Assembly (NCBI RefSeq): GCF_000787775.1
Contig: NZ_BBPM01000045.1
Coordinates: 1-59,117 of the forward strand
Length of the DNA stretch: 59,117 bases
Direction: 5' to 3'
Source of the DNA: Streptacidiphilus carbonis
GTDB lineage: Bacteria; Actinomycetota; Actinomycetes; Streptomycetales; Streptomycetaceae
Positions 41,267-51,746 of the stretch are shown one piece after another. Made by a program: the position numbers and the translations under genes. The notes under the pieces are model-generated. The model was not told the origin of the DNA. It did no database searches and worked only from the letters and a program-made list of their open reading frames with translations. The stretch's first letter is position 1. The number at the start of each line of letters is the position of its first letter.

Positions 41267-42364
41267 TCAGCTCGCGCCGACCACGTCCACGTCCTCGGCG
41301 AAGTGGCAGGCCGAGGCGTGCGCCGCCGGGGTGTCCTGGCCGCGGAAGACCTCGGGGACGGCCAGCAGCGGCACGTCGATCGCGCACTTCTCCTGCGCCT
41401 TCCAGCAGCGGGTGCGGAAGCGGCAGCCCGACGGCGGGTTGGCCGGCGAGGGGATGTCGCCGGAGAGGATGATCCGCTCGCGGCCCTCGCGCCCGGACGG
41501 GTCCGGCACCGGCACCGCGGACAGCAGCGCCTGGGTGTACGGGTGGGTCGGGTGCTCGTAGATCTCCTCGTCGCTGCCGATCTCCACCATCCGTCCCAGG
41601 TACATCACGCCGACCCGGTCGGAGATGTGACGCACGATCGAGAGGTCGTGGGCGATGAACATGTAGGAGAGGTTGAACTCGTTCTGCAGCTGCTCCAGCA
41701 GGTTGATCACCTGGGCCTGCACCGAGACGTCCAGCGCCGAGACCGGCTCGTCCGCGATGATGACCTCCGGCTTGAGGGCCAGGCCGCGGGCGATGCCGAT
41801 GCGCTGGCGCTGGCCGCCGGAGAACTGGTGCGGGTACCGGTTGATGTACTCGGGGTTGAGCCCGACCACGTCCAGCAGGTCCTGCACCGCCTTGCGGCGG
41901 TCGCCCTTGGGGGCCACCTCGGGGTGGATCTCGAAGGGCTCGCCGATGATGTCGCCCACCGTCATCCGGGGGTTCAGCGAGGTGTACGGGTCCTGGAAGA
42001 CCATCTGGATGTTGCGGCGGATCGCCTTCAGCGCCCGACCGGACGCCTTGGAGATGTCCTCGCCCTTGTAGAGCACCTGTCCTGCGGTGGCCCGCTCCAG
42101 GTTCATCAGCACCTTGGCGAGGGTCGACTTGCCGCAGCCCGACTCGCCGACGATGCCCAGCGTCTCGCCCTGGTACAGGTCGAAGGAGACGCCGTCGACC
42201 GCTTTGACCGCGCCGACCTGCTTCTTGATCAGAATGCCCTGGGTCAGCGGGAAGTGCTTCTCCAGGTCGCGCACCTGCAGGATCGGCTCGCCGCGCTCCA
42301 CCGGCTTCTCGACGGCGGCCTCGATCGCGTCCTCCGTGGGCACTGCTGACACGGGGCTAGCCAT
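41267..42364 (-). CDS. Oligopeptide ABC transporter ATPase (OppF/DppF type)
   Basis: 365 residues. Walker A GESGCGKS, signature FSGGQRQRIGIARGL, Walker B EVIIADEPVSALD and switch His in FIAHDLSIVRH. A Cys-rich C-terminal extension (CRFRTRCWKAQEKC) is shared by dipeptide/oligopeptide importers, some of which carry an Fe-S cluster there. The ATG overlaps the stop of the OppD-type gene by eight bases. It is the last gene of the leftward transporter operon and ends at the shared palindromic terminator. Confidence 0.93.
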   Translation of the reverse strand: MASPVSAVPTEDAIEAAVEKPVERGEPILQVRDLEKHFPLTQGILIKKQVGAVKAVDGVSFDLYQGETLGIVGESGCGKSTLAKVLMNLERATAGQVLYKGEDISKASGRALKAIRRNIQMVFQDPYTSLNPRMTVGDIIGEPFEIHPEVAPKGDRRKAVQDLLDVVGLNPEYINRYPHQFSGGQRQRIGIARGLALKPEVIIADEPVSALDVSVQAQVINLLEQLQNEFNLSYMFIAHDLSIVRHISDRVGVMYLGRMVEIGSDEEIYEHPTHPYTQALLSAVPVPDPSGREGRERIILSGDIPSPANPPSGCRFRTRCWKAQEKCAIDVPLLAVPEVFRGQDTPAAHASACHFAEDVDVVGAS

Positions 42365-43406
42365 GGAGGGTCTCCTTCCAGAAGTGGCAGGCGCTGCCGC
42401 GGCCGGGCAGTGGCCGCCCGTCCTCCTCGGTGACCGCGTGCAGCGGCGGCACCTCGGAGCGGCAGATGTCCTGCGCCATCGGGCAGCGCGGGTTGAAGGC
42501 GCAGCCGGACGGGATACGCAGCAGGTTGGGCGGCAGGCCCTTGATCGCATAGAGCTCCTGGCCCTTCTGGTCCAGGCGCGGGATCGAGTCCAGCAGGCCG
42601 CGGGTGTAGGGGTGGGCCGGGCGCGCGTAGAGCTCGTGCACCGGCGCGGTCTCGACGATCCGGCCCGCGTACATCACCGCGATCTTGTCCGCGACGTCGG
42701 CGACCACGCCGAGGTCGTGGGTGATCAGGATCAGGCCCATGTCGTACTCGCGCTGAAGGTCCCCCAGCAGCTCCATCACCTGCGCCTGGACGGTGACGTC
42801 CAGGGCGGTGGTGGGCTCGTCGGCGATGATCAGGTCGGGCTCCAGGGCCAGCGCCATGGCGATCATGACACGCTGGCGCATACCGCCGGAGAACTGGTGC
42901 GGGTACTGGTTGACCCGCTCCTTCGCCCCGGGGATGCCGACCCGCTCCATCAGCTCGACGGCCTTGAGCTTGGCCTCCTTCTTGGAACTGCCCTTGTGCA
43001 CCCGGTACATCTCGCCCAGCTGGGTGCCGACGGTGTGGACCGGGTTCAGCGAGGACAGCGCGTCCTGGAAGACCATGGCCATCTGCGCGCCGCGGACCTT
43101 GCGGCGCTCCTCGTTGGACAGCTTCAGCAGGTCGCGTCCCTTGAACAGGATCTCGCCGCCGGTGACGAAACCGGGCGGGCTGTCCAGGATGCCCATGACG
43201 GCCTGCGAGGACACGGACTTGCCGGAGCCGGACTCGCCCAGGATGGCCAGGGTCTCGCCGGCCCGGACGCTGTAGTTGACGCCGTTGACGGCCTTGGCCA
43301 CGCCGTCCCGGGTACGGAACTCCACGTGCAGGTCGCGGACCTGCAGCAGCGGGGTCTCTTCGGTGTCGCCGGTCTTCGCGCGTGCGGAGACTGCAGTGCT
43401 GCTCAC
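42357..43406 (-). CDS. Oligopeptide ABC transporter ATPase (OppD/DppD type)
   Basis: 349 residues. Walker A GESGSGKS, signature FSGGMRQRVMIAMAL, Walker B DLIIADEPTTALD, switch His in LITHDLGVVAD, and the Cys-bearing C-terminal part (CAFNPRCPMAQDIC). GTG 43406 is chosen because AGAGGCGG lies just upstream; the frame is open a little further to 43448 across the permease stop. It works with the OppF-type ATPase downstream and the two permeases upstream. Confidence 0.92.
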   Translation of the reverse strand: MSSTAVSARAKTGDTEETPLLQVRDLHVEFRTRDGVAKAVNGVNYSVRAGETLAILGESGSGKSVSSQAVMGILDSPPGFVTGGEILFKGRDLLKLSNEERRKVRGAQMAMVFQDALSSLNPVHTVGTQLGEMYRVHKGSSKKEAKLKAVELMERVGIPGAKERVNQYPHQFSGGMRQRVMIAMALALEPDLIIADEPTTALDVTVQAQVMELLGDLQREYDMGLILITHDLGVVADVADKIAVMYAGRIVETAPVHELYARPAHPYTRGLLDSIPRLDQKGQELYAIKGLPPNLLRIPSGCAFNPRCPMAQDICRSEVPPLHAVTEEDGRPLPGRGSACHFWKETLHG

Positions 43407-43419
43407 GTTTCCGCCTCTC

Positions 43420-44448
43420 TCAGCGAAGCTTGGGGTCGAGGGCGTCACGGACGGCGTCGCCGAGCATGATGAACGCCAGGATGGTGATGCACAGCGCGCC
43501 GGCCGGGAACAGCAGCATGTGCGGCGCGTTGCGGAAGGTGTCCGCCGCGGACGAGATGTCGATGCCCCAGGACACGGTCGGCGGCTTGAGGCCGACGCCC
43601 AGGTAGGACAGCGTCGCCTCCAGCGAGATGTACGTGCCCAGGGCGATGGTCGCCACCACGATGATCGGCGCCAGCGCGTTCGGCATGATGTGCCGCAGCA
43701 GCATCCTGCTGTTGCCGGCCCCCAGCGCCTGTGCCGCGGTGACGTAGTCCTGCTGCTTGGCGGTGATCACCGCGCCTCGGGCGATACGCGCGATCTGCGG
43801 CCAGCCGAGCACCACGATGAACCCGACCACGACCCAGATCGACTGGCTCGGGATGACGGACAGGAAGACCAGTCCGCCGAGCAGGATCGGGATGCCGAAG
43901 AAGATGTCGGCGATGCGGGAGATGACCGCGTCGATCCAGCCGCCGAAGAAGCCGGCCAGACCGCCCATCAGCGTGCCCAGCAGCGCGGCCCCCGCCGTGG
44001 CGAACACGCCGACGGTGATGGAGGCGCGGGCGCCGTGGATGGTGCGGGCGTAGACGTCGCAGCCCTGGGTGTCGAAGCCGAACGGGTGTCCCGAGGTGGG
44101 CCCCAGCTGCGACTTGGACAGGTCGCACGACAGCGGGCTGGTCGAGTCGAACAGACCCGGCCAGATCGCCACCAGGAGCAGCAGGACGATCAGTACGCCC
44201 GAGATCAGGAAGACGGGGTTGCGGCGCAGTTCGCGCCAGGCGTCCTGCCACAGGCTGCGGGCCACCTCGCGGTCGGTCACGCCGACGGCCTCGGCCGACT
44301 GCGGGGCGGAGTGCGAGAGGTCCTCCTTGTCCAGCAGCGGCTGGGCCCCCATCGCGCCCAGGGTCGGGGTCTCCGGGAAGGCGCTGGAGAGTTCGGTGCT
44401 GGAGTCCTCGGGGACGCCGTTGTGCTTGTTCGGCTGCTGGTCAGGCAT
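43420..44448 (-). CDS. Oligopeptide ABC transporter permease (OppC/DppC type)
   Basis: 342 residues with an unusually long N-terminal cytoplasmic part (~75 residues, Ser/Glu/Pro-rich), then six helices. Characteristic segments are HPFGFDTQGCDVYARTIHGA in the first external loop and YVTAAQALGAGNSRMLLRHI, the EAA loop. It ends DAVRDALDPKLR. It overlaps the upstream permease gene by eight bases, so translation is coupled. Confidence 0.92.
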   Translation of the reverse strand: MPDQQPNKHNGVPEDSSTELSSAFPETPTLGAMGAQPLLDKEDLSHSAPQSAEAVGVTDREVARSLWQDAWRELRRNPVFLISGVLIVLLLLVAIWPGLFDSTSPLSCDLSKSQLGPTSGHPFGFDTQGCDVYARTIHGARASITVGVFATAGAALLGTLMGGLAGFFGGWIDAVISRIADIFFGIPILLGGLVFLSVIPSQSIWVVVGFIVVLGWPQIARIARGAVITAKQQDYVTAAQALGAGNSRMLLRHIMPNALAPIIVVATIALGTYISLEATLSYLGVGLKPPTVSWGIDISSAADTFRNAPHMLLFPAGALCITILAFIMLGDAVRDALDPKLR

Positions 44449-45364
44449 AACGGATCCTCGGGTCCAGGACCGCGTAGAGCAGGTCGACGAGCAGGTTGGC
44501 CAGGAGGTAGACGACGACCAGGATGGTCACGAAGCCCACCACGGTGGGGGTGTTCTGACGGACGATGCCCTGATAGAGCCAGTAGCCGACACCCTGGATG
44601 TTGAAGATGCGCTCGGTCACCAGCGCGCCGCCCATCAGGGCGCCGAGGTCGGTGCCGAGGAAGGTGATCACCGGGATCAGCGAGTTGCGCAGCAGGTGGT
44701 GGGTGATCACCCGGCGCCGCGGCAGCCCCTTGGCCGTGGCCGTGCGCACATAGTCGGCCTTGCTGTTCTCCGCCACGGTGGTTCGGGTCAGCCGGGCCAC
44801 GTAGGCCAGCGACACCGAGGCGAGCACGAAGCCCGGCAGGATCAGGTCGCTGATCGGAGCGCCGTAGCCGGCCGTGGCATTGACGATGCCCCACTTCACA
44901 CCGAGCAGGTACTGCAGCACATAACCGATGACGAAGACCGGGATGGAGATGACGACCAGGGTGAACACCATCACCAGCGTGTCCACGGACTTGCCCCGGC
45001 GCAGGCCGCTGACCAGGCCGAGGCCGATGCCGAGGATGACCTCGATGCTGAAGGCGACCGCCGTGAGCTTGAGGGTGGTCGGGTAGGCCGATGCCAGGAG
45101 GCTGGTGACCTGCTCCCCGCTGAAGGTCTTTCCGAGGTCCCCGGTGAAGATGCCCCTCATGTAGTGCAGGTACTGCAGCCACAGCGGGTCGTTCAGGCCC
45201 AGTGACTGCCGGAGCTGTGCCGCGACCGCGGGGTCCGGAGCCTTGTCTCCGAACAGCGCGTTCACGGGGTCACCGAGAGCGTGCACCATCGCGAAGATGA
45301 TGAAAGTGGTCCCGATGAAGACCGGGATCATCTGGAGCAGTCGTCTGATGACGTAGCGCCCCAT
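44441..45364 (-). CDS. Oligopeptide ABC transporter permease (OppB/DppB type)
   Basis: 307 residues, six helices beginning IRRLLQMIPVFIGTTFIIFA. The EAA loop is YVRTATAKGLPRRRVITHHL and the end is DLLYAVLDPRIRYA. The external loop (~60 residues) follows helix 1. The gene comes right after the binding-protein gene with a large hairpin between. It forms the channel with the OppC-type permease. Confidence 0.92.
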   Translation of the reverse strand: MGRYVIRRLLQMIPVFIGTTFIIFAMVHALGDPVNALFGDKAPDPAVAAQLRQSLGLNDPLWLQYLHYMRGIFTGDLGKTFSGEQVTSLLASAYPTTLKLTAVAFSIEVILGIGLGLVSGLRRGKSVDTLVMVFTLVVISIPVFVIGYVLQYLLGVKWGIVNATAGYGAPISDLILPGFVLASVSLAYVARLTRTTVAENSKADYVRTATAKGLPRRRVITHHLLRNSLIPVITFLGTDLGALMGGALVTERIFNIQGVGYWLYQGIVRQNTPTVVGFVTILVVVYLLANLLVDLLYAVLDPRIRYA

Positions 45365-45382
45365 GGAACCTCCAGGGAGTCG

Positions 45383-45429
45383 GCCGGGCGACAGCCGGGA
45401 ACCTCACGGTTCCCGGGCTGTCGCCCGGC
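45383..45429 (-). terminator. Intercistronic hairpin between the binding-protein and permease genes
   Basis: GCCGGGCGACAGCC...GGGAACC (45383-45403) pairs with GGTTCCCGGGCTGTCGCCCGGC (45408-45429, given as two overlapping arms) with one bulged base. It sits inside the operon, 30 bases downstream of the binding-protein stop. Such structures usually act as a partial terminator or an mRNA-stabilising end, so that more binding protein than permease is made. Confidence 0.75.
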
Positions 45430-45460
45430 GTCGTCTAGCAGCAGCCAGCGCTCTGGGTGA

Positions 45461-47101
45461 CTACTTGTTGACGGTGATGTCGGTGTAGACCGGGACGCTG
45501 AAGGGGTCGAGCGTCACATTACTGACCTTCGAGGACCAACCGGCGGTGCCATTCTGGTACCACAGCGGGATCGCCGGCATGTCGGTGACCAACTGCTGCT
45601 CCGCGGTGCGGAAGTCCTGAACGGCCTTGGTGGTGTCGCCCTCGGCGTTGGCCTGGTTCACCAGCGAGTCGAACGTCGCGTTGCTCCAGTGGGAGTCGTT
45701 CGAGGCGGCGTCGGTGAAGTACTGCGGCTGCAGGAAGTCCTGGATCAGCGGGTAGTCCATCTGCCAGCCGGTGCGGAAGGCGCCGGTCTCCCGCTTGCCG
45801 GTCACCTGGTTGCGGAAGTCCGCGAAGGTGCCGACCGGCTTGCCGACGCAGGACTTGCTGTTGCCCAGCACGTTGTTGATGCTGTTGCAGACCGCGTCCA
45901 CCCACTCCTTGTGCGGACCGTCGGCGTTGTAGCTGATGGTCAGCTGGCCGCCGGGGATGCCGCCGCCCGCCTCGATCAGCTGCTTGGCCTTGGTGGGGTT
46001 GTAGGTGCAGTTGTCACCGCACAGCCCCTCCTTGTAGCCGCCGGCCTCGCCGAGGACCGGGGAGGTCCAGTCGGTGGCGGGGGTGCGGGTGTTGTTGAAG
46101 ATCTGCTTGGTGATCGTCGCGCGGTCGATCGCCATGGACAGGCCCTGGCGGACCTTCTGCGCCCCGGCGGTGTTCCAGTTGGCCTGGTACATCGGGAACG
46201 AGATGGTCTGGATGATGCCGGCCGGCTGGTTGATGTAGCGGCCGTTCAGGTCGGTGGCGACGGTCTTCAGGGCGCTGTTGGGCAGGCCGTTGTCGACGTC
46301 CAGGTTGCCGGACTGCAGGTCGGCGTAGGCCGCGTTGGGGTCCGTGTAGACCTTGAGGTTGATCCCGCCGTTCTTGGGCTTCTGGTCGCCGCTGTAGGTG
46401 GAGTTGGGGCGCAGCTGCATCTGCTGGCTCTTGGTCCACGAGCTGATGACGTAGGGCCCGTTGCCGATCGGCTTGGCCTCCCACTTGGCCTTGTCGGCGA
46501 AGAACGCCTTGGGCAGCGGGTAGAACGCCGAGTAGCCCAGGGTGTCCGGCCAGGTGGAGAACTTGCTGGTGAGCGCGACGGTGAAGGTGTTGTCGTCGAC
46601 GACCTTCAGACCCGACATGGTCGTCGCCTTGGGCGAGCCGCTGGCGGGGTGCACGTCCGTGTAGCCCTTGATGGCCGTGAAGAACGGGTCGGTGTTGTTC
46701 TGCCCGTTCGGCAGGTAGGTGCCCCAGTTCCAGGCGTCCACGTAGGAGTGGGCGGTGACCGGGGTCCCGTCGCTGAACTTCCATCCCGGCTTCAGCTTGA
46801 TGGTGAAGTTCTGCTGGTCCGTGGTGGTGATGGACTCGGCGTTGGCGTTCATCGCCTTGGCGGTCTTCGGGTCGTAGGTCTTCAGACCCGTGAAGATCAT
46901 GTTGAGGACGGCGCCGCCGTTCACCTCGTTGGTGTCCGTCGGGATCAACGGGTTCTGCGGGTCACCCCACCATGCGTTCACGACACCGCTGGCGTTCGAG
47001 CCGCCGGAGCTGCTGCCGGAGCTGCCGCTGCTGCAGGCGGTGGCCGCGAGGGCGATGGCGATCGCGCCGGCGGCGAACTTGGCTTGCGTGGCTCCACGCA
47101 T
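45461..47101 (-). CDS. Peptide-binding lipoprotein of the second ABC transporter (BldKB-like)
   Basis: 546 residues. Lipoprotein signal ending in lipobox ATAC (FAAGAIAIALAATAC), followed by a Ser/Gly linker. The SBP_bac_5 body has FTIKLKPGWKFSDGTPVTAH, SYVDAWNWGTYLPNG, GNGPYVISSWTKSQQMQLRP and RQGLSMAIDRATITKQIF. The N-terminus (MRGATQAKFAAGAIAIALAA) resembles what I remember of S. coelicolor BldKB, the binding protein of the oligopeptide importer needed for aerial growth. The order binding protein, permease, permease, ATPase, ATPase differs from my memory of bldKA-E. Regulation is discussed under the upstream region. Confidence 0.88.
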   Translation of the reverse strand: MRGATQAKFAAGAIAIALAATACSSGSSGSSSGGSNASGVVNAWWGDPQNPLIPTDTNEVNGGAVLNMIFTGLKTYDPKTAKAMNANAESITTTDQQNFTIKLKPGWKFSDGTPVTAHSYVDAWNWGTYLPNGQNNTDPFFTAIKGYTDVHPASGSPKATTMSGLKVVDDNTFTVALTSKFSTWPDTLGYSAFYPLPKAFFADKAKWEAKPIGNGPYVISSWTKSQQMQLRPNSTYSGDQKPKNGGINLKVYTDPNAAYADLQSGNLDVDNGLPNSALKTVATDLNGRYINQPAGIIQTISFPMYQANWNTAGAQKVRQGLSMAIDRATITKQIFNNTRTPATDWTSPVLGEAGGYKEGLCGDNCTYNPTKAKQLIEAGGGIPGGQLTISYNADGPHKEWVDAVCNSINNVLGNSKSCVGKPVGTFADFRNQVTGKRETGAFRTGWQMDYPLIQDFLQPQYFTDAASNDSHWSNATFDSLVNQANAEGDTTKAVQDFRTAEQQLVTDMPAIPLWYQNGTAGWSSKVSNVTLDPFSVPVYTDITVNK

Positions 47102-47455
47102 GGACGTGCCTCCTCAGACGTACTGTCCGTCGTACCGTGCGCCCGGCGCCCACCCCTGGGAGCCCTGCGCTCTGTCGCTCGCGAGGCCTGCGCCGTGGGA
47201 CGGAGGACCCGGTGACCCGAGCGTCGTAATTCCTACTATCTGTCACCGTCAGAGATGCTCTTGACCAAATCACATTTCGGTTTGATCACACGCCTGTGAC
47301 TCATATCTCGCAACCCGGGCGTGTCCAGGTGGGTGCAAGGGACCATCAAACGGACACCTTTCACCGACAAGAGGCATCCTGTCACCGATATCCGTACCAC
47401 CAGGGACTGACACTCGGCCGGGCGGCAACTACTCAGTGTGATGAACGGCAGGCGT
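47102..47455 (-). promoter_or_regulatory. 354-base regulatory region of the second oligopeptide operon
   Basis: No gene is supported. On the plus strand CCT(T/G)TCACCGA occurs at 47357-47367 and 47378-47388, exactly 21 bases apart, and a partial copy (CTGTCACCG) lies at 47240-47248. An inverted repeat TCACA-CGCC-TGTGA spans 47286-47299. ATCACA also occurs as a direct repeat around 47268-47290. These look like phased binding sites for one or more regulators. I could not fix a convincing -35/-10 pair. Confidence 0.5.
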
Positions 47456-47456
47456 G

Positions 47457-47498
47457 AAAAAGCCGCTGTCCCGCCCTGGAGGGGGCGGGACAGCGGCT
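47457..47498 (-). terminator. Intrinsic terminator of typA with T-tract
   Basis: Arms 47461-47476 and 47483-47498 pair perfectly (16 bp) around a six-base loop. On the minus strand the hairpin is followed by TTTTT (47461-47457). It starts 29 bases after the typA stop. A hairpin with a T-tract is rare in this window. Confidence 0.9.
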
Positions 47499-47526
47499 GG
47501 GTGCTACCGGGACCGCGGGCCCGTCG

Positions 47527-49392
<1,866 letters not shown>

Positions 49393-49597
49393 ACGGGGGT
49401 GAATCTCCCGGGTCGTGGGGCGTGGGTCGGAGTCATGTGGCGTGGGCCGCCTCGATGCGCCGACCCTCCCGAGTCGTCCGCGCCACTGCCGCCGGTCCAC
49501 CTGCCGGGCACCACATGCCACGGCTTACCCCCATGGTACGGGCCCGCGCGCACTGACACCGCCCGCGCCCCCGCGACGCGGGTCACACCCCGGCCTC

Positions 49598-49630
49598 GGT
49601 TCCGGCCCGGTTCCGGCCCGGTTCCGGCCC
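49598..49630. repeat. Three tandem copies of an 11-base unit
   Basis: GGTTCCGGCCC is repeated three times (49598-49608, 49609-49619, 49620-49630) in the 272-base gap between the lipoprotein gene and typA. The copies can also pair with GGGCCGGAGCCGG just beside the lipoprotein stop, so the region may act as a terminator. Confidence 0.8.
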
Positions 49631-49664
49631 CGAGCGCGGTGCCGGGGGCCGGGCCGGAGCCGGT

Positions 49665-51410
49665 TCAGTGCCGGCTGGTGAAGCCCAGGTCCTGGAAGTG
49701 GGGGGCGGTGAAGCCGAAGGCGCCGGCGTTGGCGACGTCGGTGCGGACGGCGACCAGTTCGGGGCGCTGGAAGAGGGGGAGGGAGGGGGCCTCCTGCCAG
49801 ATCCGGGTGTCCGCCTCGGTGGTCAGCCGGGCGGCCTGGGCCGGGTCCAGGGCCGAGGCGGCCCGGGTGAGCAGCTGGTCCACCTCGTCCGTGCCGGTGG
49901 CGGCGAGGTTCTGACCGTTGTTCAGCGAGCCGTCGGCCTCGACCGAGGGCTTGGCGTAGAGCGGGAGCTCGTCGGCGACCGGGAAGCGGGCGGCCGGCCA
50001 GGAGAAGAGGGCCAGGTCGAAGGAGCCGGCGGCGACATGGTCGGCGAAGAAGGAGTCGCCGGCCACGGTCACGGTGCGCAGCGGGATGCCGACCTTGGCC
50101 AGCTGGGCCGTGAGCACCCGCGCCACCTGGGCGTCCTCGGCGGAGCCGGTGCGGGTGAGCAGGGTCAGCCCGAGCGTGCGGCCGTCCTTGGTGCGGACCG
50201 GCGTGGTGCTCGGCGCCTGGTGCGCGGCATCGCCGGCCGGGGTCTGGGCCAGCCGCCAGCCGGCCGCGTCCAAATGCCGGGTGGCGTTGTCGGCGCCGGG
50301 GGCCAGCGCGGAGCTGTCGTCCTCGTAGCCGTGCTGGTCGGCCATGACCAGGTGGTTGCCGAGCGGAAGGACCGGCAGGCCCAGCGGCTTGAGGACGGTC
50401 TCGGCGATCGCGGTGCGGTCGACCGCCTGGGCGACGGCCCGGCGCAGGTCGGGGTCGGCCAGCGGGCCGCTGCCGCCGTTCAGGGTGAGCTGCAGGAACG
50501 CGGGGGCCGAGGCCCGGTGCAGCACCGTGCCGGGGACCGACGCGGCCTGGCCGACCGGCGTGCCGTCCTCGACGGCGCGGCTGAGGTCGGCGACGTCCAG
50601 CCTGCCGGCCCGCAGGTCGGCGACCCTGGCGTCGGGGGCGGACGGGGTGAAGGCGATCGCGTCCAGCTTGGCCGGGGCGCCCCACCAGTGCGGATTGCGG
50701 ACCGCGGTGACGGCGCCGCCGTTCAGCGCCTTGAGGTCCTTGACCCCGGTCAGGGTGAAGGGGCCGGCGTCGGCGGCCAGCCGGGTGTGCGAGCCGTCGT
50801 TGAAGGCGTCCGGGGTGCTGGTCGCCGCCGCCGGGTAGAGCGGGGTGAACAGGCCCTTCCAGGCCGCGTAGGGCCTGGCGAAGACGACCTTGACGTCATG
50901 CGGCCCGGCCCCCTGGCCGACCGAGGCGATGGCGTCGTAGCCGTCGGTGCGGGCGGTCCAGTAGGCCGAGCTGCGGCCGTTCAGGGCGCGCCACTGGGCG
51001 GCGAAGTCGGCCGCCGAGAGCGGGGTGCCGTCGCTCCAGACCGCCTTGGGGTTGAGGTGGTAGACGACGGTCTGCGGCTGCTGCGAGGTCTGCTCCGCGC
51101 CGGTGAGGTAGTCCGGGTCGGGGCTGGCGGTCGCGTGCTGGTCCAGGGTGAACAGGGTCGGCAGCACCGCCTCGGCCAGCAGCGCGGTGTCCGGGGTGGC
51201 GTCGGCCTGGAAGGTGTTCAGCGTGGTCGGCGCGGCGTCCAGGGCCCAGCGCAGCGTGCCCCCGGTGCGGACCTCGGCCCGGGCCGCGGAGGACAGGTCC
51301 GAGGCCTTGGGCGCGGGGCCGCCGCCCGAGCAGGCGGCGAGGACGACGCCCAGGGCCGCGGCGCCGACGACGGCGAGGGTCCCGTACGGGCGGGCGGGTG
51401 ACTGGGGCAC
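49665..51410 (-). CDS. LpqW-like solute-binding lipoprotein
   Basis: 581 residues. Signal with lipobox LAAC (AVVGAAALGVVLAAC), then an SBP_bac_5 fold: TGGTLRWALDAAPTTLNTFQ, AVWSDGTPLSAADFAAQWRA, AGPFTLTGVKDLKALNGGAV, LRRAVAQAVDRTAIAETVL and the end PSLPLFQRPELVAVRTD. No permease or ATPase gene is adjacent. M. tuberculosis LpqW lies beside typA and, as I recall, influences PIM/lipoarabinomannan synthesis rather than transport. GTG 51410 has GGAGG five to six bases upstream. Confidence 0.85.
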   Translation of the reverse strand: MPQSPARPYGTLAVVGAAALGVVLAACSGGGPAPKASDLSSAARAEVRTGGTLRWALDAAPTTLNTFQADATPDTALLAEAVLPTLFTLDQHATASPDPDYLTGAEQTSQQPQTVVYHLNPKAVWSDGTPLSAADFAAQWRALNGRSSAYWTARTDGYDAIASVGQGAGPHDVKVVFARPYAAWKGLFTPLYPAAATSTPDAFNDGSHTRLAADAGPFTLTGVKDLKALNGGAVTAVRNPHWWGAPAKLDAIAFTPSAPDARVADLRAGRLDVADLSRAVEDGTPVGQAASVPGTVLHRASAPAFLQLTLNGGSGPLADPDLRRAVAQAVDRTAIAETVLKPLGLPVLPLGNHLVMADQHGYEDDSSALAPGADNATRHLDAAGWRLAQTPAGDAAHQAPSTTPVRTKDGRTLGLTLLTRTGSAEDAQVARVLTAQLAKVGIPLRTVTVAGDSFFADHVAAGSFDLALFSWPAARFPVADELPLYAKPSVEADGSLNNGQNLAATGTDEVDQLLTRAASALDPAQAARLTTEADTRIWQEAPSLPLFQRPELVAVRTDVANAGAFGFTAPHFQDLGFTSRH

Positions 51411-51746
51411 GGGGACCTCCGCAGGCGGGCATACAGACACATCTCATGGCTTTTCAGACGTTCCGCCCCCCTACTGAAGAGCAAACGGCGCGGTCCGCCC
51501 TTCCGACACGGCTGCGGAGAAGCGAACGGTCACCCGTTCGGGGCAGCGGTCGCGGTGCACGCCCGGCGTGCGGAGGAGTGCCGCGACCAGGAATTCCCGC
51601 CAATCCCGCGCCAATCCCGTTCAAGGTCTTCCCAGCGGCCGGTGATCGGAGCCACACTCGCTTGCGCACGTCTGGCTGACGAAACATCAGAAACCTTGAT
51701 CAGGTTGTTGCTTGATCAAGCAGCGAAGTGCGGAGGTGGCTCTGCC
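51411..51746. promoter_or_regulatory. 336-base divergent regulatory region with palindromes
   Basis: No gene is supported. It separates the leftward lipoprotein gene from the rightward operon that leads into sdhCAB. It holds CGAACGG-TCAC-CCGTTCG (51523-51540) and CTTGATCA twice, 16 bases apart (51695-51702, 51711-51718). The second is part of the perfect palindrome CTTGATCAAG (51711-51720). Confidence 0.55.

Noticed and set aside
39645-41387. Minus-strand open frame (580 codons) over the first binding-protein gene
   Set aside because: Same reason: an antisense shadow without motifs, covering the palindromic terminator as well.
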